NCBI RefSeq assembly: GCF_022376445.1
Contig: NW_025955074.1
Coordinates: forward strand, 62,001-126,000
Direction: 5' to 3'
Source of the DNA: Fomitopsis serialis
Lineage: Eukaryota; Basidiomycota; Agaricomycetes; Polyporales; Fomitopsidaceae
DNA: 64,000 bases
Shown here: one piece after another, positions 33,733 through 47,200 of the stretch
Position numbering within the stretch: position 1 is the stretch's first letter
Layout of the letters: each line of letters starts with the position of its first letter
Program-made: the position numbers and the translations under genes
The notes under the pieces: model-generated
What the model saw: the letters and a program-made list of their open reading frames with translations, nothing else
What the model was told of the DNA's origin: nothing
Databases searched by the model: none

Positions 33733-36415
33733 TTACGCACGAGAAGCCGTCTTCTTCTCCCAGTTGGAGTTGAACATCTCATCGTCTTCGTCGTCATCGC
33801 CTTGGCCGACTTCGCCCGTGTCGCTGTCGTCAACACGCAATCCTGCAAGGGCTCTGAGAGCAGAAGGTATGTTCAGAAACATTCAGAATAATATGGTGTA
33901 AGATAATACCGTATGTAATTGTTGAGCGTCGAGTCCATGGACTTGACGAATGCGATGACCCCCGCACGCTTGTCGCGATCCCCTGTGCTGGCCAGCCGCC
34001 TGAACTTGTCGATCCGACTCTTGAAGCGATCGTACCTGGGACACGCATGTTAGAGGCGAGTATCAGAGCCAGCTAAGACTTACTCGCTAGCGTAGTGCTT
34101 CTCATCGAAGTTGATGGTCTGTCCCCTGAGTGCCTCCTCAAGGGCGACAACTATCTGCGGGAGGAAAAAATTGAGTTTTGTCTCCTTACTGAGCATATCT
34201 GCACTCACCGCGCAGCACGCCAGTGCGATCATGTTGCTGGGAAGTGGCTTGCTGAGGTCGAACAGCTCCTGGTTTTCGCTACGCATCCCTTCCGGGTTTG
34301 ATCCGAGCCACCACTGGCGGGCCATGACCTCAGCTATGGCCTCATTGTGGAATGGCATGTCGGTGTCCACTTCCCAGGTCTGGCCCCGAGGTCAGAGGTC
34401 AGCCAGAAGCATGTCATCCAATATCTTATAAGTACGTACCGCGGGGTCTACGTCAGGGTCAGGCATATCGAGGTTACCGTGATGGAACACATCCTTGTCC
34501 TTGAGCCATTTAATGCGGACCTCTCTCGCCTTGACGAGTTTCTCAGCACGAGCCGCAGCATTGAGCTTCTGACCTCAGGGCCCCGGTCGGACACCTTGAT
34601 GTGCAGAAAATCCTTCTCCACTACACGTTTCGCTTTTTGCTTGACTTCTTGACGGATCTGCGCGGCGATTCTGTACACCTAGGGTCCAGCGATGTGACAA
34701 TGAGTCGCGTCAAACAACAACTCAGAACCATACCTTGTTCGACAGCTGATTGTGCAGAGGACCGGGTGTCGCCCACAAAGGGTCGATTTCGTTCGTAAAT
34801 TCCGGCGTCTTGAACATCTTGTACTTCTCGCGCGTCCTGTCGATGATAACATCCGGCGCAACAGTTTTTGCGAATTCCCCTTGCTTCTTCCGCGGCCACG
34901 CATTCTCCAGCGCGATATACAGGCGGAACTCCTGCTGAGCGGTGTAGATAAAGTTCTTCATCATGTCAGTAGCAAATGGGTCCTCGTTGGCTGCGTGGGC
35001 AGAGCTCTCCTGGGCTTTACCCTTGCCCTTGTCTTTGCGCTTGACCTTGGGAGTAAGGGTGGTGCCCACCTTCGACGGGATCATGTCCTCAGACTTGACG
35101 ATGATCTGGACGGCAAGTTAGCATATTTGACAGTGGGTGAACCCGGCTCACCTCGTCGTCGTCGGCCTCATCTCCAACTTCGGACTTCTCGAGCTCATCG
35201 AGCTGGGGCTCTTCCTCATAGTCATCGTCACCGTCACCGTCAGCGTCCGATAGGTCAGCGTTCGATAGGTTGTCCTCGTCGGCATCGGACTGGCCAGATA
35301 CGTTGCCAGAGAACCGAGACTTCTCTTTTCCGGCACCCGCTCCCTTTCTGCGTTTGGACAGAGCAGCCCTGGTCACTGTCGCACTCTGCTTGATTTGCGG
35401 AGCAGCTAGAGAGGCGTTACCTAGCCCATTTGTCAATCACATATCAGCACTACAATGACGTCCACTTGCCACGTTTATTCTCGGTCTCCTCATCCTCTCC
35501 GCTCTGCACGCGGTCGCTTTCTTCGGAGCTATCCAGTATGCGCCGTGCCGGCTTTCCAGCATTGCCACCTTTCCAAAATCGTATACGGCATTAGTCACCG
35601 AACACAAGTGCAAAGACGACTTACGCAGACGCGCTGTAAGCTCTCTCTCTTCCTGAGTTGCCCCGGAGGCGGCATTCTTGCGTGGAGATGCGGCAGATGC
35701 AGCCGGCACTTGAATGCCTATGAGGACCGGTGCCGACGAGAGAGTAGCTGAATAGCACGTACCAGAACCCGTGCTCTCATCATTGGCTCCAGTCCCGGTG
35801 CGTGCCTTCTGCGACTTAACCTTCTTGCTTGGCCGTTCTTCACCGTCACTGAGCTGAGCAGCGTTCCTTTTGGAACCTGTGATAGCATCCACGTTGTCCT
35901 GTAATTCCTGAACAATAGCCTAATGAATACGTACCACTCTTCCCCCCGGTCTTTGTACGCTTAGGGTTTGTCACTATTTCACCACGAGCGTCGCCCTCAT
36001 TCTCTTCCTCTTCAACCTCGTCGTCATCATCTTCTTTCTGCATTGCCTCACTCTTTGCTTGGATGCCTGCAATGTCATCGGACGGTTGCAATTATGAATC
36101 ACTAACATAGCCGACTTTGTACTTACCTTCTCGCCGCTCTTTACTGCTGGACTCAGTTCCCCGTCTCATCTCTGCCACGATTTTTCGAGCCTTTGCCATG
36201 ATGTCCTTCTCGCTGGCGTTGGGCATCCCCTTCCGCACGAGCTCCTTCGCTTCTTTGAGTGCAGCAGCATAAGTCTGTTGACTTGCAGAGGCCGGCGTCG
36301 AGTCGGGTTTGCTGGATGAACCTGGCGCGCGGCCGCGCGTCGATGCCGGCTTCCGCGTCGCACTCTTCGTTGTCGTTGATTTGGCAGTCGCAGCTGCTCG
36401 AGTCTGGGGAGACAT
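33733..36415 (-). CDS. DUF6532-domain protein (cargo of element 1)
   Basis: A multi-exon gene starting MSPQTRAAATAKSTTT. The first two thirds are low-complexity: lysine/arginine-rich and acidic tracts (EDDDDEVEEEENEG; DADGDGDDDYEEEPQLDE) with SKR and KKVKSQK stretches that could act as nuclear localisation signals. The helical domain begins near ATDMMKNFIYTAQQEF and includes ARQWWLGSNPEG and LPSNMIALACCAIVVALEEA, the layout of DUF6532. The last exons join across 33905-33850 and end in EKKTASRA at 33733. Introns are short with normal borders. Function unknown. It is the leftmost gene of four in the same direction. Exact exon borders in the N-terminal half are not settled. Confidence 0.72.
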
Positions 36416-36761
36416 GATAGTGTGAGACCAGAAAGCACGGGATGGACGAACTGAGATGCGTCGAAAACTGGACTACGTGCGAGATTGACGAGCCATGCCG
36501 CACGGTGTTCTCGGAGTTGCGGAGTGCGTGCGACGGAGTCTGAGAACCCGAAGGTGTCCCCCAACGGACTGTTGTTCACAAGACCCGAACGTTTGAACAG
36601 TTGACCAGGTAGGAATAGATGAGATCTGAGCTTATCAGCAGAACAGAGGAACGGTGCCAGTGGGAGTCGTGACACGTTGGCAGCCGTAGGCGGGCATGAC
36701 ATTGATAGCGCGCAGCTAATACTACGTAAGATGTTGAGGATACATAGAAGAAAATCATGTA

Positions 36762-39700
36762 CTAATGGAAATGTTCGTTGGCCTCCCAGCCATTGCGCCC
36801 ACTGTTCGTCCACTTGTCGATCTCCCTATCTGTATGGAGAACTATCGACGCGCGCTCTCCAGTAAAGTGGAGATTAAAATGAGTAATGCGTGATGAGGAG
36901 AATGCCGCAAAGTCTCCGTTTTGAAGAGGAAAGACTAGACCGGGCTCATACAAACACAAATCTCCCCCGTCGTAATCTCCAACCGCCAGAACAACACACA
37001 TTGTTTTGTCTTGGTGGTCCCTGTGAGCGAGAGTGGTCGCATTCAAATTGATGACCAGGGATAAGAAGGGATGCACGACGGAAGATGCGTTTCCAGGCAG
37101 TACTTCCGCGTCGATTTGGAGGCCGGCATAGTCATCTGGCAAGACCTTCCGTATCTGTTACAGGTTTGTGTGAGAAATTATGAGCAAGGACAGCTATGTG
37201 TTCACCTGATCGCCAATGTACTCGAATACGTGCGCAAAAACCGACCGTAAATTGACGTAGATATCTTGATACTTGCGCATATCGCTTGAGGTGTAGGGCA
37301 GAAGCTGACCGTAATTCATTCGCGTGTTGTCAGCCTTGCCCACAACATAAGGATGCACGTCGGGCGGGGCTTCATGACCCTGTTCAGATCATGATTGGCA
37401 GCGTAATACAAGAGACTACGAATTGTACTTACTCTCATGCCATGTCTGTTGTACCATGCAAAATGGAGTGCAGGGAAACAATATTCCTCGCCCATCGCTT
37501 CTGAGTTCATGTGCTGAAGATTGAATTTTTGCAGGGCGAAACAGGCAACCAAGTTGGTCTTGAGCGTGGCGCGAAGATTATCCGGCATGTCCGGGAAAAG
37601 GCAGGCAATCAGTTCCCCGTTGCTGGCCTTGATTTGCAGTGGTTCTCTGCATCTCGGTTAGCTCGACTCTCCTTAAGCTATGGGTGATTACCTGATGATA
37701 TGCGGGCGTACCCTGACGTACCGCGTACTACATATGCGTTGGCCGTTTTGATACTGTTCAGACAGCTTGAGAGGGCGGTACAGTTCCCGCGTCAATCTCG
37801 AGCTGTAACTGTCAATACGTGTGAGACAATACCTGAGTTTCCAGCTCCTCAATGGTACCAGGTTCCCTTGCCATACTGGCCTCGGATCGCCGGGTCTCTG
37901 TCCACGCAAACGCTTCAGAGCCAGGGACGGGGTTCGCTCGATGCCCATCGCATCGTAGATCAAAGCTTGTGGTGAGGGATGTCCCATGGGACGACACTGG
38001 ACCTCCCCCTGCTTCGCCATCACCGAGCGTTGATTGTACGTAGCACTCGTCATCGTCAAGGACGGTGCAGGGAGACGGCGGATTGGAATGGACCTCATTT
38101 GCGGTACACAAGAGTTGCTGACTGGCCCACGTCAGTTGTAATTCAACCTGATGGTCGACGGGGTGCAGGCACGATAGCCATGCCTCAGGGTTCCTGTCAA
38201 CGGCTTCAAAAGTGCTTGACAAGGTATTATGTGTACAGTTGCAACACCACGATCAAAGAACTTACTTCATACTCAGCGCGCCGAAGACACGGTCTGATTG
38301 GGTCAGATCGGAACAGAGGATGTAGTCCGAACGGAGGTTCATGTCCTCGAGAAGGCTGCGAGAGAACAACGTGTCGAAGCGGAGAGATGCAAGCTGCCGG
38401 ATGCGAGCAATGGTTGGAATGATGCGCTCAATGATCAGTTGACCGCATGTTGTAGCTATTGAGTTACAGCAGAGTGAACGTTGTTTCATCAGTGGGTTCA
38501 TAGTGGGAGAACGTACTGGAATCTGGGCATCGCAGTACGTTCGCCAATTGCCACGCAAAGTCATCCACGGATTTTTCTAGATTGATCCGCAACTGAGCGC
38601 AGACGATTATGATCAGTATGTACACAGATCCTTGGAAGAGATCGTCAACAACATCGTCATAGAACGCTATGACGAGCGTACCGCCAGCAGCAACGGCGGC
38701 AAATTTGCTGCCTAACTTGATCCAATGCCGGAAGGTACGCTCGCTCGGCGCGTCTGGTAACCCTTCAATGTGTCTGCGCCAAACTTCGGCATTGCTCTTG
38801 ATATCATCTCGCCGCTTCAAACTACTAATGCATGTCAGCGTTCTCAACCAATCTCAATAGAAGCATGTCCTTACGCCGTACACTTACATACTAGCTGTAT
38901 GTAGTGAATCATGAGTAGAAAGTTCAAGGTGAGGTCGCGCTTAGTGACCAGGCCACATCTCTGCATTATAGAAGCCAAAGAGTCGTCGGCAAACCCCGCT
39001 CCGAAGAGATCGTTGCGTGCTAGGGAGGTTATTATTCCGTCCATGTTCGACTCGGCACCGTGCATCACAGCACCTAGTTGGGCCACGAAGGCGTTTATTG
39101 CGGGGGTGACTTGGGCAGGGGGGGTATGGAGGTTAACCCATCGACGACTGGCGCTGGCCTGGGCACCAGTGCGGCACTTCCAATAAGCTACATCCGCTCT
39201 TCTGCCACTAGAAGAGCTGCTCTTCTTTCTTGATGAGCGACGTGTTGTCAGCTTTCCCTGCCCTGTGGCGATATCTGTGACGTGTTTCGAGTTCAGTGCC
39301 AATTGAATAACATTGACAATGTCCCAAACTCACCAGCCTTGGCCATCTGAGTGTTGAGCTCATGTTCTTGTGACGTGGCATGGTCGCCTGTACCGCGTTG
39401 TACCGCGTGAGTTGTGGAATCACAGTCGTCGACGCCCATCCCACTACTGTCCAGGTCTGTTGTATGGTACGTAAGAAGACACGGGTTCTCACCATCTACA
39501 TTGGCGTAGAACTGACCGTGCACATGAGGACGAGGGGCGCCCATATGGCTCGCATCAGCATCGTCCACGTCGGTACCTCTGTTGGTATCATCATACGCGA
39601 TGAGGGCTGATTGAGTAGTGAATAACATCGTTTACAAATCACTCATAGAGTGGTCACTCACGTTCTTCGTTGATTGGCGCGCCGTTGGACTGCGAAGCCA

Positions 39701-39869
39701 ATCTATCCTGGATGTCTTGAAGACGTGTGCGAGTGCTTTGCAGAGGTTCCGGCAGACAAGGAAAGCTGGTGAGGAAATCCAGCATTTGTGTGAGTTCAAA
39801 ATGTGAGAAAGGAATCAGGACTTCCGTCACTGATGCAGCGTCCTCCATGGTCAAGCTCAAGTGTGACAT
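36762..39869 (-). CDS. TET/JBP-like 2-oxoglutarate Fe(II) oxygenase (cargo of element 1)
   Basis: The last exons (to 36762) encode a double-stranded beta-helix oxygenase core. HRDHQD supplies the His-x-Asp iron ligands, GDYDGGDLCLYEPG is the usual following strand pair, ITHFNLHF gives the distal His, and GERASIVLHTDRE the Arg that binds 2-oxoglutarate. This pattern fits the basidiomycete TET/JBP-related family, whose animal members oxidise 5-methylcytosine in DNA; that family is known to sit beside KDZ and Plavaka transposons. Upstream exons (39869-39661, 39606 onward) encode an N-terminal region with a Ser/Arg/Lys-rich stretch (TTRRSSRKKSSSSSGRR). One middle junction (near 38830-38890) is uncertain, so two genes are possible. 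Activity and substrate are inferred. Confidence 0.72.
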
Positions 39870-39980
39870 GGTAAGCGCCCAAAATCGGCGGATCGGTACG
39901 ATGGAGATTGTCATAAACATATCGGACGTGTTGAATTGGCCATCATGTACGTGTGGCACTACTTACACAACAACGACCCC

Positions 39981-41338
39981 CTACTTTGACCGCACACTCT
40001 TTCCTTTACCCTTCGAAGATCCGGCCTTCCCCCTCCCCTGGACGTGTTTGCCCTCGGCCTTAGCGTTGGTCCGCTCCTGCGCCTGTTTTTCGCTCATCAA
40101 CCGCTCGTCGACGCGCGTGCGTACTCGGGTTCGACCTCCCGCCATGGCATACGGCAGGATGTTTGACGGGGCGTGCTCGGTGAAAGCGTCGAACGCATCG
40201 AAGAAGCCCTGCTGCGACGTCAGCACCAGGTCAACCACGGCGTTCGACCGATCCAGACTGGGTAACTGCGTGTAATAATTAGGGACGTCCTCCTCGGCGA
40301 TCTTCAACAAGACCTTGTTTCCGGGAGCCGCCATGCCCGGAAACTGGTGGAGTTCAGCGCGAAGATCTTCGTCTTCTTCACGAGCGTTCACGGCAGCGAG
40401 GACCTGGTAAACCAGGACCCACAAGCGGGATAAGTGGTCCTTGAAGCGACGTACGGTTTCGAGTGGGGAGAGGTGGGGGTTGATGCTCGGCATGAGCGTG
40501 TCTGACGACATGTTCAAACGGATTTCCTGCATAAACCCGTGATTGAAGCCCTATTGAGTTTGGTGTTCGTACTTACCACGAAAACGAATTCCTCAAGTAT
40601 CCTGGGGAGGTCCCAGTGTTCATCGACGGCTTGACGAAACTTGTGGTACTCCGAAGGGAGTACCGCAAGTGCGTACGCATGCGTCGCACCATAAACGGCG
40701 ATATTTCGGAGGGCAATAGGGGGTGTTACGTGGTCCGGCCACACCTCCACCATCGGCTTGAGGGCGTCCCGAGGACGGCAATCCAAGGGGGCCTTACCGT
40801 GCCCTTTTGATGCTCTCCCGCCACTGGGATGCCTTCCAAGCAGTTCCCACTTCCCCCATCCTTCCGCCTTGGAGTCCAACTTCCGCCCATCCTTCTCGGC
40901 TTTGGCGGCCTCGATCCACGCTTTGGGGATGCTCCCTGGGACCTTCCCCCCGGGGTTCGGATGCGATTCCTTCAGCAGAAGGATGAAGATCCCGCAGGCG
41001 GCGATCAGGCGGCGATCCCACATGTTCGCCATCTGCTAGCCGTTCATTAGAATCAAAACTGTGAATGTGTGAGCACGTACCTTCCGCATGATGTCCAGGG
41101 GAGACTGCGACACTCCGCACTCTGTTTGACACAGTGCGTGTGAAGTGAAACCGAAATCGATCACGAAGGATGCGTCTGGCACGACAGCGGGATATTCACC
41201 GATGCAAGTCAACAGGCTCGCGATGTCGAGATCAAATAGATCCCCGTACGTGAGGAAACCCCGGTCCATGAGTCTGCGCCATAGGTTTTCGATCCCGTCG
41301 TGTATTCGACTGGCCGGAGCGTGCTGCGCTGGAGGCAT
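39981..41338 (-). CDS. Hypothetical protein (cargo of element 1)
   Basis: Three exons (41338-41081, 41032-40577, 40526-39981) give 419 residues in consistent phase. No domain is recognised. The N-terminus has an amphipathic stretch (DGIENLWRRLMDRGFLTYGD), the middle a lysine-rich part (IEAAKAEKDGRKLDSKAEG), and the end a basic tail (GRGKAGSSKGKGKSVRSK) that could bind nucleic acid or act in nuclear import. It lies between the oxygenase and the next cargo gene, same strand, with only about 110 and 370 bases on either side. Confidence 0.75.
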
Positions 41339-41705
41339 GGGCCTGGGACGCCGCCGGTGTGCGCTGAGACGCGAGGCGTGAGGCGCGAGGCGCGAGACAC
41401 GAGACACGAGAGTTTGGTTTGAGAACGATCTGCGCTGCCCTGTTCACGGCCCTTGTGTGATCACTGAGTCACCGACGGCGCAGATTGTCTTCTTCCAGAA
41501 CTCACCTAGATATCATCTACTGCCTGCGTACCTTGGCTTCTATTCACTTCCCACAGCGGTGCATCGCGGGCGCCTGAACATCGGGCGCCAAGATCATCTC
41601 TCAGTCGCACGCGCGTCAAGATCTCGACATAACAGTGCGTGATTTCAGCCATAGTATACAAACAATCACAAGAACGAGAACTCGTACATAGCCACAGCGA
41701 ACCCT

Positions 41706-43388
41706 TCAGACGAAAACGTTGTTGCGGTACGCGCCCTCCTCGCCATAGGGAAGCCCTCCCTTGAGAAGGAACGCCCTACCCAGTCCGCGCTGCTGATAGA
41801 CCATCGCCGCCAGCTTGTGATACATGACACGCTGCAGCCACCGAATCACTCTGCTCCCCGCGCCCTCGCAAACCTCCTTCAGCAATGTCTCGTCCACGTA
41901 TCGGTCCTGACCGACCGACTTCAAATCGACCGACTGAACCTGATCATCCGGCAGCAGCGCGACCGGCGCCAGCGCGCGTTCAGCAATATTGGAAGCATGA
42001 GAGTAGACGATGTTGTGGATGTGGTCTTCCAAGAAGCGACTCCCGTCAGGGGGGGACGTCTGTGGCGGGATGCCGCGTTTGAGCAGGCGCTGCATCGGTG
42101 TTGGTTATGAGTACCGCAACGCATAGATAAGTCGACTTACAATGAATCTGGGTCCCTCGGTATCCCAGTCCTCCAACGTCCTTGCGTGCTGCGCACACTC
42201 CTGAAACTTGGCGAACTCCTCACACCGGTACACGGCCATACAAGCCTCCATCCGCGCAGTCTCGGCACCCGGGGGCACACGACTGCTGCGGTAAAGGATG
42301 TTGTTATTGAGGGCCGGGTCCGCCTGTCCCGCCAGAGCGATGACGAAGCCTTGTAAGTTCTTCAACGAAGGCAACGCTGCAGAGATCTACGTCATTGATG
42401 AGCAGGATTATGGCATGATAAGAGATCTTGACGTACCTTTAGAGTCTGGTAAAGGAACTCGGCTCGCGTATGTGTCACCAGGGCGAAGAATATCTCTTTG
42501 CCCGAGCCCGGAGCCAAGTGCATATTCTGGACAACGGAGCTGTGGCGTAGGGTGAACTGAACCCGCTCGTTCTTGACCAACATCTTGTACGCGACGCAGG
42601 GCCGTGCGTCTGAGAACGTGACAATTGTATGCCGAAACATTGACGCCATCTCGTCGAGTAAATCGAACGCGAAGTCCTCACTGTAGGTAGGCGTTTGGGC
42701 CACTATCTTCGCGTCTTGCGGCCAGAAGTCCATACTGTCTTGCATAAGCTTCCTTGCTCGGCGGTGGTGCAGATAGGAGTGCTTTGGTACTCACTTGATG
42801 GCACGCAGGAATGCGACGTACTTTGCCAGTTCACCGCTCACATCCCACTGCCAGCTCTCCTCCAGGGTGCTCTGCAAGAGGGAAAATTCACGCTCCTCAA
42901 TGCTGAAGATCTCCTGTTGTGAACAAACATAAACGTATATACGCACGTCCGGGTTCGCCATACGTTACCTGCATAATGAACCCATCACGTCCCGCCTCCA
43001 CCCACTTCTGCCATAGCGTCCAGATTTCCTCGAAGAACCGCACTATGAGCTGTAGGTCTTCCTCAGCAGGGTTCATCCGAGGCAAGAGTGTCATGAATGG
43101 GTTGGTTTCATCGTTGATGTGCGTCGGTTCCTCAGATTTATCGAGCAACTTCGCCGCGATGGGCAGTGCCGAGCGCACACGCTCAGTGAAGGAGTTCCCA
43201 GGAGAGTAGTGAGTGGCGATGCTGGGAGGGGCAGAATCTTCAGTGGGGGTTTGAGGCGGGGCCGACTCTTGGTCGCTGTCTGACAGTTCGACATCCGAAC
43301 CACGACCGCCGTCTCCAGTGCGTCCTGAAGACAGATCAGTCGTCTGAGTATCGATAGAGCGGATTGAAGAGTAACGATTCAGAGGCAT
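41706..43388 (-). CDS. Hypothetical protein, Plavaka-paired family (copy in element 1)
   Basis: Five exons (43388-42969, 42913-42795, 42752-42437, 42386-42141, 42089-41706) give 494 residues with all phases consistent. The N-terminal 60 residues are acidic and Ser/Thr-rich (VELSDSDQESAPPQTPTED), then comes SPGNSFTERVR, then a helical body. No catalytic motif is recognised. A paralogue starts at 63429 and shares SPGNSF, the exon 1 end (GFIMQ against GFVTQ) and the start of exon 2. Both are divergently paired with a Plavaka transposase gene, here 843 bases away. It may be a DNA-binding or regulatory partner of the element, but nothing in the sequence proves it. Confidence 0.75.
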
Positions 43389-43658
43389 TGTGGAAGCATG
43401 TACTGAAGGTGTACTGAGGGCAGCGGTGGCTTTGTCAGCCGATGCACCATGATAATGCCTGTGAACATGAAAACAAACCAAAACTTACGGTTTGCTCACT
43501 TCTACTTCCCTCGTCACTTGCTCTGTTTGCAACCACAGGCAGTTGCTCAATTAAAACACAAGCCGATGTAATACAGAACTGGATACTTACCGCGTTATAC
43601 GTCATGTAAATCCCGCTTCACAGACCACTGTACATGCCGTTACAGGCACCTAAGGGGT

Positions 43659-43711
43659 CCTGCCTAAAACGGACATCGGCAATGGGCTTGCCAATGACCG
43701 CTTTAGGCAGG
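43659..43711. promoter_or_regulatory. Hairpin in the divergent promoter region
   Basis: CCTGCCTAAA and TTTAGGCAGG are perfect 10-base arms; the stem continues imperfectly through CGGACATCGGCAA against TTGCCAATGACCG. It lies between the divergent cargo gene (43388) and the transposase (44231), so it could be a protein-binding site or a relic insertion. Confidence 0.55.
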
Positions 43712-44230
43712 CTAAGCGCTAGCCAGTGCGTACATTTTGTTCATATCAAAGCCGTGAACTCACCAACGAGCCTGATTCTGCGTAGGTGACGACGCACAGT
43801 CGTGATGAACGTCAAACGAGGGTGCAATGTTGCACCGAAATTGGACTGTGAATGTTATGATAACGTCGTGTAAGTGTCGATGTAGATTCCCAACCCAATG
43901 AAAGAAGACATACCCTTGAGATCCGCTCAGTGAGAAATGACGCTAGCACTTATCCCTAGGTTCCTAGGCAGTGGGAGTACGGCGTGAAGGTAGGAAGATG
44001 CGTGTGACAGACTGCACGGCGCGAGCCATCAACTTTACCTCATAAGCGATTGAATTGACGCGCATAGGCGCGGGGACGCTACTCAGAGGGCTTCAAGAGC
44101 CGTCAAAGCACTTCCCAGCGGGTACGATCCTCGATTTTCTACCGCCCAGTCCATCGTTGTAGGTGAGAAGACTAGCTATATCACCAGATAACGCATTACT
44201 GACCTTGAATGTGTGGTATAGCCTTCCTCC

Positions 44231-47200
44231 ATGAAAGGCAGAGCCAAGACGTATGTGCCGTTCATCCGCCCCGGCGATGCCGAGGACCGTACGTGTCCAG
44301 CTTGCGACAAGCTCCTCAAGACACCGCAAGGTCTCATGGCCCACCTATCAACAGCTAGATCGTGTAAGTGGTACAATAAGGGGAAAAACCGGGAACTCAG
44401 CGGGATTGTCGTTCCCGAAATTATTGAGGATGTCACCGCCAGCACAGAAGACGGCGAAGGTGACCTGGACGACTTCCGAGACGTTGTGGAGAACAGGGAT
44501 CTCTTCCGGTTTGAGATCCCTGTGCGGCCAGAGGATGGGGCCTTTCCCAACCCGAGCCAAGCTTCTTCTTCCACCGGTGCGCAACCAGCTCCGCCGACCG
44601 TACGGGTTCCTGCAGTGCCGGCCCTGGACGACGACGAGGACACGAGGGTGGAAGATGAGGACCCTCTAGCAGGGAAGGTCATACGCATGGAGCCCACCAT
44701 CGTGGAGACTTGGAGGGCGTATTTCTCGGGCGAGGACGGGGACGACCCGATGGACGGCGACGGCGCGGATGGGCTTGACGGAGACGAGGCAATGGATGTG
44801 GATGAAGAAGACAGGCCTCCTGAAGAGCAAGCCAGAAACGAAGTGTGGAAACCGTTTGCGTCGGAGCTCGACTGGCAAGTGGCTAAATGGGTCGTTTGTG
44901 AGGATGTAGGGCAGAACTCCCTGAACCGATTCTTGAGCATACCAGGAGTAAGCTGTTCCGTATTTCTCTACAGTCCAATTCTCTGAAGCAAGCTCACAGG
45001 TAGTCGAAAAGCTCGGGCTTACCTTCAAAGACGTGCGAGAGCTCTTCTCAAAGGTTGACGACATCCCCGACCGGGCGTCATGGAGAACATCTTCCCTCAC
45101 GTTCCCTGACAGGCCTGATGAGGCCCATCTAGTACGTTACCGCGATATTCTGGAGGCAATCAAGGCCCTCTTGGGCAACCCGTCATATGCGAAGCACATC
45201 GTGTACCGGCCCAGGCGAGTCTTCGCCGACCGATCCAGGATGAAGCGCATCTTCACGGAAATGTGGACGGGTCTGTGGTGGAATGCGGTACAGGTACGTC
45301 CTCTTTATACATAATAACTTGGTACAGGCATATGAATTTTCGTCTTAGGAACTGCTGCCCGAGGGTGCGGCTGTTGCCCCCGTGATTATATCTACAGACA
45401 AAACGCAGCTCACTCAGTTCTCGGGGAACAAGTCTGCATATCCGGTCTACCTCTCCCTCGGCAACATCCCTCGTGCCATTCGCCGCAAGCCCTCGCAACA
45501 CGCTTGTATTCTACTGGGCTACCTTCCGGTGTCGAAGATCGACAAGGAAAAAATCACAAAACGCGAGCGAAAGGCGAGGACACAGAGGCTGTTCCACGCC
45601 GCCATGCGAGTCATTCTCAGACCGCTTGTGCAAGCCGGCGTGGACGGTATGGAGGTTACTGGCGGCGACGGTTGTGTGCGTCGTGTCCATCCCATCCTTG
45701 CGGCATATGTCGCCGACTTCCCTGAGCAGTGCCTGGTAACTTGCTCGAAATACGGGACATGCCCTAAATGCCATTGTCCTTCCGACAAACTGGAAGACCC
45801 CGATCCCGCTCAGCCTCGTACGTCGGAGATGACAGCGCAAGCAATCTCAGAGGCATACAGGACGACTCGTAATCCCGCTGCTGCCGATGCCAGCTGCATG
45901 GAGCGTGACATAAGCGGCAATGTGAAGAAGCCTTTCTGGGCAGACTTACCGTATACCGACATACATCTCTCCGTTACGCCCGACATTCTTCATCAATGCT
46001 ATCAGGGAGTATTCAAGCACCTCGTCTCTTGGTGCCAAGATCTCCTAGGTCCCAAGGAGCTAGATCAACGACTTCGCTGTCTGCCGCCTGCCAATGGCAT
46101 ACGTCACTTCAAGCATGGGATTGCCTCTCTAGCCCAGGTATCCGGCAAGGAGCGTAAGGAGATGGCCCGCATTCTCCTGGGCTGTCTCGCGGGGAAGATC
46201 CCTAAAGCTGTGATGCTGGCGTTCCGCTCTCTGCTAGATTTTATTTATCTAGCTCAATATCCCACCCACGACGACACCACACTACGGTACATGGAAGACG
46301 CCTTGAAAACCTTCCACCAAAACAAGCACGTTCTCGTCTCCCTCGAGATCCGCGACCACCTGAACATCCCGAAACTACACTCTCTGCTGCACTACGTCAG
46401 TTCGATCCGTCAGTTCGGCACCACTGACAATTACAATACAGAGATGTTCGAGCGCCTCCACATCGACTTTGCGAAGAAAGCGTGGCGCGCATCAAACCAT
46501 CGAGACGAGTTTCCTCAAATGATGAAATGGATCTCAAGACGCGAGAAGATGAACATGTATGAAGTGTTCCAGAAGGAACGTTTGGCCGAGCTGGAAGACA
46601 ACATCTCAGATGAATCCGACGAAGGCGGCGATGCACACTCAAAGGATACCATCGCAGAGAGGGACACGGGTCGTGAAGAAGTTGTCGACGTCGGGGATAC
46701 CGTCAAGATAGCCAAGTACTCTCCCGCTCCGCATCGGCATCTTGGCCGGGTCCAAGAGCAGCACGACGCTCCAGGATTTACGACGGCCTTGGCACACTTC
46801 CTGAACGACCTTCAGCCTACCGAACTACGTCTGCCTCGAGGTCAACTGTCCCGAACGTGGCTACCCATTGACCGGGTCGACGTTTACCACAAATTCCAAT
46901 TCAAACCTTGCGAAATGTCCGATGGGAGGGAGGAAGTCGACTTGGTGAAGGCAATTCCTGGCTCCTCGGCGAAGGGGAGGAAAAGCCGATTCGACACCGT
47001 CATTGTGCTTGACAACGAGGAGGCGGAATCAACAGGCATCAGAGGTAAGACGAATTGACAATGCCGTTGCATAGCTGTCTACTTTACTCATGAGTCTCAC
47101 AACTTGACACGCAGGTACTCGGGCCGCCAGAGCGAAAGTCGTCTTCAAACTACCGAAGACATTACCGGTATCAAGAGGCGGCGGTGATGCACCTGCATGG

